This document shows, piece after piece, positions 50,719 to 61,361 of a stretch of DNA of 64,000 nucleotides. The notes under the pieces were generated by a model. The model searched no databases. It had not been told where the DNA came from and saw only the letters and a program-made list of their open reading frames with translations. The DNA is taken from contig JBBELK010000401.1 in the NCBI GenBank assembly GCA_037783545.1, positions 119,981 to 183,980 of the forward strand, read 5' to 3'. Each line of letters begins with the position of its first letter. The first letter of the stretch is position 1. Position numbers and translations under genes: made by a program. This DNA comes from Henricia sp. BOLD:AAB3569 (lineage: Eukaryota > Echinodermata > Asteroidea > Spinulosida > Echinasteridae).

Positions 50719-51552
50719 ATATTCCGCACTTGTCATGCAAAATTGACAGATTTTCGCTGGGAAATGACGGAAAAATTTCAGAGTTTAGGGAAAACGGAGA
50801 TCGGCTGCGTGGTTATTCCCCTAACCGTGGCTGTCGGGACACCCTGCGCATGCGCCGCGCTGGTGTACATTTGTACGGCCGTTGACTCACCCCAGATTGT
50901 GACGGGAATTAGGTCAAAGTGTGTCCCAAATGCCGGCAAATTTGGAAATCAAGGAATTTTCCAACCAACTTCAAATTTTGCATGCTCCAAACTGTATATA
51001 TTCCGCACTTGTCATGCAAAATTGACAGATTTTCGCTGGGAAGTGACGGAGAAATTTCAGAGTTTAGGGAAAACGGAGCTCGGCTGCGTGGTTATTCCCC
51101 TAACCGTGGCTGTTGGGACACCCTGCGCATGCGCTGGTGTACATTTCTACGGCCGTTGACTCACCCCAGATTGTGACGGGAATTAGGTCAAAGTGTGTCC
51201 CAAATGCCGGCAAATTTGGAAATCAAGGAATTTTCCAACCAACTTCAAATTTTGCATGCTCCAAACTGTATATATTCCGCACTTGTCATGCAAAATTGAC
51301 AGATTTTCGCTGGGAAATGACGGAGAAATTTCAGAGTTTAGGGAAAACGGAGCTCGGCTGCGTGGTTATTCCCCTAGCCGTGGCTGTTGGGACACCCTGC
51401 GCATGCGCTGGTGTACATTTCTACGGCCGTTGACTCACCCCAGATTGTGACGGGAATTAGGTCAAAGTGTGTCCCAAATGCCGGCAAATTTTGAAATCAA
51501 GGAATTTTCCAACCAACTTCACATTTGGCATGCTCCAAACTGTATATATTCC

Positions 51553-51985
51553 ATTCAATTTCAATGGGTATGAGGACAGCCTTCATATTTGTAAACTAGA
51601 ATCCCTGGCCGATAGGAGATTAAGCCATTGCATTAAATTTGCCAAAACACTTGGTAAAAACATTCGCACTTCTTCCTTGTTGCCTCCAACCAGATTTGAG
51701 AACCATGGAAGACGTCTTAGAAACAGTCACACAATTTCTCAGCTTTCTGTCAGAACCACACGGTTTAAGAAAAGTCCCATTCCCTTTTTTATTGATATTC
51801 TGAATAAGTAAATTTCAGCACTTTTAAACTTTGAATAGGGATTACCCTTGTCAGGTTATTATTATTATGTTAGGATGTGATGTGGTTATATGGTGTCTTA
51901 TCTTCTGATGTATTATTTCTGTAACATACATGTAATTTGGCCGTTTGGCCACGAGGTGTATGAAATAAAATACCAATACTAAAAA
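51553..51985 (+). mobile_element. LINE 3' end, copy 15
   Basis: 3' end ctaaaaaat. The two monomers before the host are 274 bp, and the host monomer has aaattttgaaatc. RT remnant 51554-51811. Confidence 0.9.
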
Positions 51986-53366
51986 ATATTCCGCACTTGT
52001 CATGCAAAATTGACAGATTTTCGCTGGGAAATGACGGAGAAATTTCAGAGTTTAGGGAAAACGGAGATCGGCTGCGTGGTTATTCCCCTAACCGTGGCTG
52101 TTGGGACACCCTGCGCATGCGCCGCGCTGGTGTACATTTGTACGGCCGTTGACTCACCCCAGATTGTGACGGGAATTAGGTCAAAGTGTGTCCCAAATGC
52201 CGGCAAATTTGGAAATCAAGGAATTTTCCAACCAACTTCAAATTTTGCATGCTCCAAACTGTATATATTCCGCACTTGTCACGCAAAATTGACAGATTTT
52301 CGCTGGGAAATGACGGAGAAATTTCAGAGTTTAGGGAAAACGGAGCTCGGCTGCGTGGTTATTCCCCTAACCGTGGCTGTTGGGACACCCTGCGCCGCGC
52401 TGGTGTACATTTCTACGGCCGTTGACTCACCCCAGATTGTGACGGGAATTAGGTCAAAGTGTGTCCCAAATGCCGGCAAATTTGGAAATCAAGGAATTTT
52501 CCAACCAACTTCAAATTTTGCATGCTCCAAACTGTATATATTCCGCACTTGTCATGCAAAATTGACAGATTTTCGCTGGGAAATGACGGAGAAATTTCAG
52601 AGTTTAGGGAAAACGGAGCTCGGCTGCGTGGTTATTCCCCTAACCGTGGCTGTTGGGACACCCTGCGCATGCGCTGGTGTACATTTCTACGGCCGTTGAC
52701 TCACCCCAGATTGTGACGGGAATTAGGTCAAAGTGTGTCCCAAATGCCGGCAAATTTTGAATTCAAGGAATTTTCCAACCAACTTCAAATTTTGCATGCT
52801 CCAAACTGTATATATTCCGCACTTGTCATGCAAAATTGACAGATTTTCGCTGGGAAATGACGGAGAAATTTCAGAGTTTAGGGAAAACGGAGCTCGGCTG
52901 CGTGGTTATTCCCCTAACCGTGGCTGTTGGGACACCCTGCGCATGCGCTGGTGTACATTTCTACGGCCGTTGACTCACCCCAGATTGTGACGGGAATTAG
53001 GTCAAAGTGTGTCCCAAATGCCGGCAAATTTTGAAATCAAGGAATTTTCAAACCAACTTCAAATTTTGCATGCTCCAAACTGTATATATTCCGCACTTGT
53101 CATGCAAAATTGACAGATTTTCGCTGGGAAATGACGGAGAAATTTCAGAGTTTAGGGAAAACGGAGCTCGGCTGCGTGGTTATTCCCCTAACCGTGGCTG
53201 TTGGGACACCCTGCGCATGCGCTGGTGTACATTTCTACGGCCGTTGACTCACCCCAGATTGTGACGGGAATTAGGTCAAAGTGTGTCCCAAATGCCGGCA
53301 AATTTTGAAATCAAGGAATTTTCCAACCAACTTCACATTTGGCATGCTCCAAACTGTATATATTTC

Positions 53367-53799
53367 ATTCAATTTCAATGGGTATGAGGACAGCCTTCAT
53401 ATTTGTAAACTAGAATCCCTGGCCGATAGGAGATTAAGCCATTGCATTAAATTTGCCAAAACACTTGGTAAAAACATTCGCACTTCTTCCTTGTTGCCTC
53501 CAACCAGATTTGAGAACCATGGAAGACGTCTTAGAAACAGTCACACAATTTCTCAGCTTTCTGTCAGAACCACACGGTTTAAGAAAAGTCCCATTCCCTT
53601 TTTTATTGATATTCTGAATAAGTAAATTTCAGCACTTTTAAACTTTGAATAGGGATTACCCTTGTCAGGTTATTATTATTATGTTAGGATGTGATGTGGT
53701 TATATGGTGTCTTATCTTCTGATGTATTATTTCTGTAACATACATGTAATTTGGCCGTTTGGCCACGAGGTGTATGAAATAAAATACCAATACTAAAAC
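53367..53799 (+). mobile_element. LINE 3' end, copy 16 (right edge of domain B)
   Basis: The left flank reads tatatttc instead of tatattcc, so its target duplication carries one mismatch. The 3' end is ctaaaacat. It is the last LINE copy; 10.2 kb of LINE-free satellite follow. RT remnant 53368-53625. Confidence 0.9.
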
Positions 53800-53889
53800 A
53801 TATTCCGCACTTGTCATGCAAAATTGACAGATTTTCGCTGGGAAATGACGGAGAAATTTCAGAGTTTAGGGAAAACGGAGATCGGCTGC

Positions 53890-56800
53890 GTGGTTATTCC
53901 CCTAACCGTGGCTGTTGGGACACCCTGCGCATGCGCCGCGCTGGTGTACATTTGTACGGCCGTTGACTCACCCCAGATTGTGACGGGAATTAGGTCAAAG
54001 TGTGTCCCAAATGCCGGCAAATTTGGAAATCAAGGAATTTTCCAACCAACTTCAAATTGTGCATGCTCCAAACTGTATATATTCCGCACTTGTCATGCAA
54101 AATTGACAGATTTTCGCTGGGAAATGACGGAGAAATTTCAGAGTTTAGGGAAAACGGAGCTCGGCTGCGTGGTTATTCCCCTAACCGTGGCTGTTGGGAC
54201 ACCCTGCGCATGCGCCGCGCTGGTGTACATTTCTACGGCCGTTGACTCACCCCAGATTGTGACGGGAATTAGGTCAAAGTGTGTCCCAAATGCCGGCAAA
54301 TTTTGAAATCAAGGAATTTTCCAACCAACTTCAAATTTTGCATGCTCCAAACTGTATATATTCCGCACTTGTCATGCAAAATTGACAGATTTTCGCTGGG
54401 AAATGACGGAGAAATTTCAGAGTTTAGGGAAAACGGAGCTCGGCTGCGTGGTTATTCCCCTAACCGTGGCTGTTGGGACACCCTGCGCATGCGCTGGTGT
54501 ACATTTGTACGGCCGTTGACTCACCCCAGATTGTGACGGGAATTAGGTCAAAGTGTGTCCCAAATGCCGGCAAATTTTGAAATCAAGGAATTTTCCAACC
54601 AACTTCAAATTTTGCATGCTCCAAACTGTATATATTCCGCACTTGTCATGCAAAATTGACAGATTTTCGCTGGGAAATGACGGAGAAATTTCAGAGTTTA
54701 GGGAAAACGGAGCTCGGCTGCGTGGTTATTCCCCTAACCGTGGCTGTTGGGACACCCTGCGCATGCGCTGGTGTACATTTCTACGGCCGTTGACTCACCC
54801 CAGATTGTGACGGGAATTAGGTCAAAGTGTGTCCCAAATGCCGGCAAATTTTGAAATCAAGGAATTTTCCAACCAACTTCAAATTTTGCATGCTCCAAAC
54901 TGTATATATTCCGCACTTGTCATGCAAAATTGACAGATTTTCGCTGGGAAATGACGGAGAAATTTCAGAGTTTAGGGAAAACGGAGCTCGGCTGCGTGGT
55001 TATTCCCCTAACCGTGGCTGTTGGGACACCCTGCGCATGCGCCGCGCTGGTGTACATTTGTACGGCCGTTGACTCACCCCAGATTGTGACGGGAATTAGG
55101 TCAAAGTGTGTCCCAAATGCCGGCAAATTTGGAAATCAAGGAATTTTCCAACCAACTTCAAATTTTGCATGCTCCAAACTGTATATATTCCGCACTTGTC
55201 ATGCAAAATTGACAGATTTTCGCTGGGAAATGACGGAGAAATTTCAGAGTTTAGGGAAAACGGAGCTCGGCTGCGTGGTTATTCCCCTAACCGTGGCTGT
55301 TGGGACACCCTGCGCATGCGCCGCGCTGGTGTACATTTGTACGGCCGTTGACTCACCCCAGATTGTGACGGGAATTAGGTCAAAGTGTGTCCCAAATGCC
55401 GGCAAATTTGGAAATCAAGGAATTTTCCAACCAACTTCAAATTTTGCATGCTCCAAACTGTATATATTCCGCACTTGTCATGCAAAATTGACAGATTTTC
55501 GCTGGGAAATGACGGAGAAATTTCAGAGTTTAGGGAAAACGGAGCTCGGCTGCGTGGTTATTCCCCTAACCGTGGCTGTTGGGACACCCTGCGCCGCGCT
55601 GGTGTACATTTGTACGGCCGTTGACTCACCCCAGATTGTGACGGGAATTAGGTCAAAGTGTGTCCCAAATGCCGGTAAATTTGGAAATCAAGGAATTTTC
55701 CAACCAACTTCAAATTTTGCATGCTCCAAACTGTATATATTCCGCACTTGTCATGCAAAATTGACAGATTTTCGCTGGGAAATGACGGAGAAATTTCAGA
55801 GTTTAGGGAAAACGGAGCTCGGCTGCGTGGTTATTCCCCTAACCGTGGCTGTTGGGACACCCTGCGCATGCGCCGCGCTGTTGTACATTTGTACGGCCGT
55901 TGACTCACCCCAGATTGTGACGGGAATTAGGTCAAAGTGTGTCCCAAATGCCGGCAAATTTGGAAATCAAGGAATTTTCCAACCAACTTCAAATTTTGCA
56001 TGCTCCAAACTGTATATATTCCGCACTTGTCATGCAAAATTGACAGATTTTCGCTGGGAAATGACGGAGAAATTTCAGAGTTTAGGGAAAACGGAGCTCG
56101 GCTGCGTGGTTATTCCCATAACCGTGGCTGTTGGGACACCCTGCGCCGCGCTGGTGTACATTTGTACGGCCGTTGACTCACCCCAGATTGTGACGGGAAT
56201 TAGGTCAAAGTGTGTCCCAAATGCCGGCAAATTTGGAAATCAAGGAATTTTCCAACCAACTTCAAATTGTGCATGCTCCAAACTGTATATATTCCGCACT
56301 TGTCATGCAAAATTGACAGATTTTCGCTGGGAAATGACGGAGAAATTTCAGAGTTTAGGGAAAACGGAGCTCGGCTGCGTGGTTATTCCCCTAACCGTGG
56401 CTGTTGGGACACCCTGCGCCGCGCTGGTGTACATTTGTACGGCCGTTGACTCACCCCAGATTGTGACGGGAATTAGGTCAAAGTGTGTCCCAAATGCCGG
56501 CAAATTTGGAAATCAAGGAATTTTCCAACCAACTTCAAATTGTGCATGCTCCAAACTGTATATATTCCGCACTTGTCATGCAAAATTGACAGATTTTCGC
56601 TGGGAAATGACGGAGAAATTTCAGAGTTTAGGGAAAACGGAGCTCGGCTGCGTGGTTATTCCCCTAACCGTGGCTGTTGGGACACCCTGCGCATGCGCCG
56701 CGCTGGTGTACATTTCTACGGCCGTTGACTCACCCCAGATTGTGACGGGAATTAGGTCAAAGTGTGTCCCAAATGCCGGCAAATTTTGAAATCAAGGAAT

Positions 56801-57780
56801 TTTCCAACCAACTTCAAATTTTGCATGCTCCAAACTGTATATATTCCGCACTTGTCATGCAAAATTGACAGATTTTCGCTGGGAAATGACGGAGAAATTT
56901 CAGAGTTTAGGGAAAACGGAGCTCGGCTGCGTGGTTATTCCCCTAACCGTGGCTGTTGGGACACCCTGCGCATGCGCTGGTGTACATTTGTACGGCCGTT
57001 GACTCACCCCAGATTGTGACGGGAATTAGGTCAAAGTGTGTCCCAAATGCCGGCAAATTTTGAAATCAAGGAATTTTCCAACCAACTTCAAATTTTGCAT
57101 GCTCCAAACTGTATATATTCCGCACTTGTCATGCAAAATTGACAGATTTTCGCTGGGAAATGACGGAGAAATTTCAGAGTTTAGGGAAAACGGAGCTCGG
57201 CTGCGTGGTTATTCCCCTAACCGTGGCTGTTGGGACACCCTGCGCATGCGCTGGTGTACATTTCTACGGCCGTTGACTCACCCCAGATTGTGACGGGAAT
57301 TAGGTCAAAGTGTGTCCCAAATGCCGGCAAATTTTGAAATCAAGGAATTTTCCAACCAACTTCAAATTTTGCATGCTCCAAACTGTATATATTCCGCACT
57401 TGTCATGCAAAATTGACAGATTTTCGCTGGGAAATGACGGAGAAATTTCAGAGTTTAGGGAAAACGGAGCTCGGCTGCGTGGTTATTCCCCTAACCGTGG
57501 CTGTTGGGACACCCTGCGCATGCGCCGCGCTGGTGTACATTTGTACGGCCGTTGACTCACCCCAGATTGTGACGGGAATTAGGTCAAAGTGTGTCCCAAA
57601 TGCCGGCAAATTTGGAAATCAAGGAATTTTCCAACCAACTTCAAATTTTGCATGCTCCAAACTGTATATATTCCGCACTTGTCATGCAAAATTGACAGAT
57701 TTTCGCTGGGAAATGACGGAGAAATTTTAGAGTTTAGGGAAAACGGAGCTCGGCTGCGTGGTTATTCCCCTAACCGTGGC
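53890..57780 (+). repeat. Segmental duplication, offset 2483 bp
   Basis: The monomers at 54000, 54279, 54553, 54827 and 55106 correspond to 56483, 56762, 57036, 57310 and 57589. They share the order of 279- and 274-bp classes and the aaattttgaaatc variant. The second copy has one private change, gaaattttagag, near 57727. Confidence 0.7.
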
Positions 57781-59240
57781 TGTTGGGACACCCTGCGCCG
57801 CGCTGGTGTACATTTGTACGGCCGTTGACTCACCCCAGATTGTGACGGGAATTAGGTCAAAGTGTGTCCCAAATGCCGGTAAATTTGGAAATCAAGGAAT
57901 TTTCCAACCAACTTCAAATTTTGCATGCTCCAAACTGTATATATTCCGCACTTGTCATGCAAAATTGACAGATTTTCGCTGGGAAATGACGGAGAAATTT
58001 CAGAGTTTAGGGAAAACGGAGCTCGGCTGCGTGGTTATTCCCCTAACTGTGGCTGTTGGGACACCCTGCGCATGCGCCGCGCTGTTGTACATTTGTACGG
58101 CCGTTGACTCACCCCAGATTGTGACGGGAATTAGGTCAAAGTGTGTCCCAAATGCCGGCAAATTTGGAAATCAAGGAATTTTCCAACCAACTTCAAATTT
58201 TGCATGCTCCAAACTGTATATATTCCGCACTTGTCATGCAAAATTGACAGATTTTCGCTGGGAAATGACGGAGAAATTTCAGAGTTTAGGGAAAACGGAG
58301 CTCGGCTGCGTGGTTATTCCCATAACCGTGGCTGTTGGGACACCCTGCGCCGCGCTGGTGTACATTTGTACGGCCGTTGACTCACCCCAGATTGTGACGG
58401 GAATTAGGTCAAAGTGTGTCCCAAATGCCGGCAAATTTTGAAATCAAGGAATTTTCCAACCAACTTCAAATTTTGCATGCTCCAAACTGTATATATTCCG
58501 CACTTGTCATGCAAAATTGACAGATTTTCGCTGGGAAATGACGGAGAAATTTCAGAGTTTAGGGAAAACGGAGCTCGGCTGCGTGGTTATTCCCCTAACC
58601 GTGGCTGTTGGGACACCCTGCGCCGCGCTGGTGTACATTTGTACGGCCGTTGACTCACCCCAGATTGTGACGGGAATTAGGTCAAAGTGTGTCCCAAATG
58701 CCGGTAAATTTGGAAATCAAGGAATTTTCCAACCAACTTCAAATTTTGCATGCTCCAAACTGTATATATTCCGCACTTGTCATGCAAAATTGACAGATTT
58801 TCGCTGGGAAATGACGGAGAAATTTCAGAGTTTAGGGAAAACGGAGCTCGGCTGCGTGGTTATTCCCCTAACCGTGGCTGTTGGGACACCCTGCGCATGC
58901 GCCGCGCTGTTGTACATTTGTACGGCCGTTGACTCACCCCAGATTGTGACGGGAATTAGGTCAAAGTGTGTCCCAAATGCCGGCAAATTTGGAAATCAAG
59001 GAATTTTCCAACCAACTTCAAATTTTGTATGCTCCAAACTGTATATATTCCGCACTTGTCATGCAAAATTGACAGATTTTCGCTGGGAAATGACGGAGAA
59101 ATTTCAGAGTTTAGGGAAAACGGAGCTCGGCTGCGTGGTTATTCCCATAACCGTGGCTGTTGGGACACCCTGCGCCGCGCTGGTGTACATTTGTACGGCC
59201 GTTGACTCACCCCAGATTGTGACGGGAATTAGGTCAAAGT
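55300..59240 (+). repeat. 825-bp three-monomer higher-order repeat, three copies
   Basis: A trio of 273+279+273 bp is marked by gccggtaaat, gctgttgtac and attcccataacc. It occurs at about 55385-56209, 57589-58413 and 58414-59238. The last two are directly adjacent and the first is 2204 bp upstream. This is the clearest short higher-order repeat without LINE. Confidence 0.75.
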
Positions 59241-61350
59241 GTGTCCCAAATGCCGGCAAATTTGGAAATCAAGGAATTTTCCAACCAACTTCAAATTTTG
59301 CATGCTCCAAACTGTATATATTCCGCACTTGTCATGCAAAATTGACAGATTTTCGCTGGGAAATGACGGAGAAATTTCAGAGTTTAGGGAAAACGGAGCT
59401 CGGCTGCGTGGTTATTCCCCTAACCGTGGCTGTTGGGACACCCTGCGCATGCGCTGGTGTACATTTGTACGGCCGTTGACTCACCCCAGATTGTGACGGG
59501 AATTAGGTCAAAGTGTGTCCCAAATGCCGGCAAATTTGGAAATCAAGGAATTTTCCAACCAACTTCAAATTTTGCATGCTCCAAACTGTATATATTCCGC
59601 ACTTGTCATGCAAAATTGACAGATTTTCGCTGGGAAATGACGGAGAAATTTCAGAGTTTAGGGAAAACGGAGCTCGGCTGCGTGGTTATTCCCCTAACCG
59701 TGGCTGTTGGGACACCCTGCGCATGCGCCGCGCTGGTGTACATTTGTACGGCCGTTGACTCACCCCAGATTGTGACGGGAATTAGGTCAAAGTGTGTCCC
59801 AAATGCCGGCAAATTTGGAAATCAAGAAATTTTCCAACCAACTTCAAATTTTGCATGCTCCAAACTGTATATATTCCGCACTTGTCATGCAAAATTGACA
59901 GATTTTCGCTAGGAAATGACGGAGAAATTTCAGAGTTTAGGGAAAACGGAGCTCGGCTGCGTGGTTATTCCCCTAACCGTGGCTGTTGGGACACCCTGCG
60001 CCGCGCTGGTGTACATTTGTACGGCCGTTGACTCACCCCAGATTGTGACGGGAATTAGGTCAAAGTGTGTCCCAAATGCCGGCAAATTTGGAAATCAAGG
60101 AATTTTCCAACCAACTTCAAATTGTGCATGCTCCAAACTGTATATATTCCGCACTTGTCATGCAAAATTGACAGATTTTCGCTGGGAAATGACGGAGAAA
60201 TTTCAGAGTTTAGGGAAAACGGAGCTCGGCTGCGTGGTTATTCCCCTAACCGTGGCTGTTGGGACACCCTGCGCCGCGCTGGTGTGACATTTGTACGGCC
60301 GTTGACTCACCCCAGATTGTGACGGGAATTAGGTCAAAGTGTGTCCCAAATGCCGGCAAATTTGGAAATCAAGGAATTTTCCAACCAACTTCAAATTTTG
60401 CATGCTCCAAACTGTATATATTCCGCACTTGTCATGCAAAATTGACAGATTTTCGCTGGGAAATGACGGAGAAATTTCAGAGTTTAGGGAAAACGGAGCT
60501 CGGCTGCGTGGTTATTCCCCTAACCGTGGCTGTTGGGACACCCTGCGCATGCGCTGGTGTACATTTGTACGGCCGTTGACTCACCCCAGATTGTGACGGG
60601 AATTAGGTCAAAGTGTGTCCCAAATGCCGGCAAATTTGGAAATCAAGGAATTTTCCAACCAACTTCAAATTTTGCATGCTCCAAACTGTATATATTCCGC
60701 ACTTGTCATGCAAAATTGACAGATTTTCGCTGGGAAATGACGGAGAAATTTCAGAGTTTAGGGAAAACGGAGCTCGGCTGCGTGGTTATTCCCCTAACCG
60801 TGGCTGTTGGGACACCCTGCGCATGCGCCGCGCTGGTGTACATTTGTACGGCCGTTGACTCACCCCCAGATTGTGACGGGAATTAGGTCAAAGTGTGTCC
60901 CAAATGCCGGCAAATTTGGAAATCAAGAAATTTTCCAACCAACTTCAAATTTTGCATGCTCCAAACTGTATATATTCCGCACTTGTCATGCAAAATTGAC
61001 AGATTTTCGCTAGGAAATGACGGAGAAATTTCAGAGTTTAGGGAAAACGGAGCTCGGCTGCGTGGTTATTCCCCTAACCGTGGCTGTTGGGACACCCTGC
61101 GCCGCGCTGGTGTACATTTGTACGGCCGTTGACTCACCCCAGATTGTGACGGGAATTAGGTCAAAGTGTGTCCCAAATGCCGGCAAATTTGGAAATCAAG
61201 GAATTTTCCAACCAACTTCAAATTGTGCATGCTCCAAACTGTATATATTCCGCACTTGTCATGCAAAATTGACAGATTTTCGCTGGGAAATGACGGAGAA
61301 ATTTCAGAGTTTAGGGAAAACGGAGCTCGGCTGCGTGGTTATTCCCCCCC
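59240..61350 (+). repeat. Segmental duplication, offset 1100-1101 bp
   Basis: The monomers at 59239, 59513 and 59792 correspond to 60339, 60613 and 60893. They share a 274-bp monomer, caagaaatttt and cgctaggaaatg (stop codon in the long frame at about 59911 and 61012). The extra base in the second copy is in a C run (cacccccaga near 60862). Confidence 0.7.
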
Positions 61351-61361
61351 CTAACCCCCCG
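61342..61361 (+). other. Monomer with two C-run expansions
   Basis: Where other monomers read attcccctaaccgtgg, this one has eight C before taa and six C after it, four extra in each run. The spacing to the next monomer is 281 bp, exactly 273 plus 8. It may be a real slippage event or a consensus error. Confidence 0.6.

Larger units (their letters stand above)
30537..53799 (+). repeat. Domain B: LINE-bearing higher-order repeat domain
   Basis: Sixteen identical-site LINE tails are separated by 15 intervals. Distances between successive LINE starts are 1544, 1265, 1265, 1544, 1265, 2645, 1265, 1539, 1265, 1265, 1538, 2084, 1265, 1267 and 1814 bp. Each equals 440 bp (433 insert plus 7-bp duplicated target) plus whole monomers: 4, 3, 3, 4, 3, 8, 3, 4, 3, 3, 4, 6, 3, 3 and 5, or 59 monomers in total. 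The basic 1265-bp unit is 279+273+273+440. The monomer just downstream of each LINE carries gagatc instead of gagctc. Variants largely confined to this domain and domain C are cacgcaaaa (domain B only) and tacatttctacgg. Confidence 0.95.

Noticed and set aside
30537..53799. Sixteen independent LINE insertions or an active LINE
   Set aside because: All copies share breakpoint, length and target duplication, and none has a 5' part, endonuclease or RT catalytic region. Amplification of one dead insert is simpler.
61345..61361. Telomere-like ccctaacccc in the C-run monomer
   Set aside because: A single occurrence derived from the monomer's own cccctaacc by C-run expansion; not a tandem telomeric repeat.
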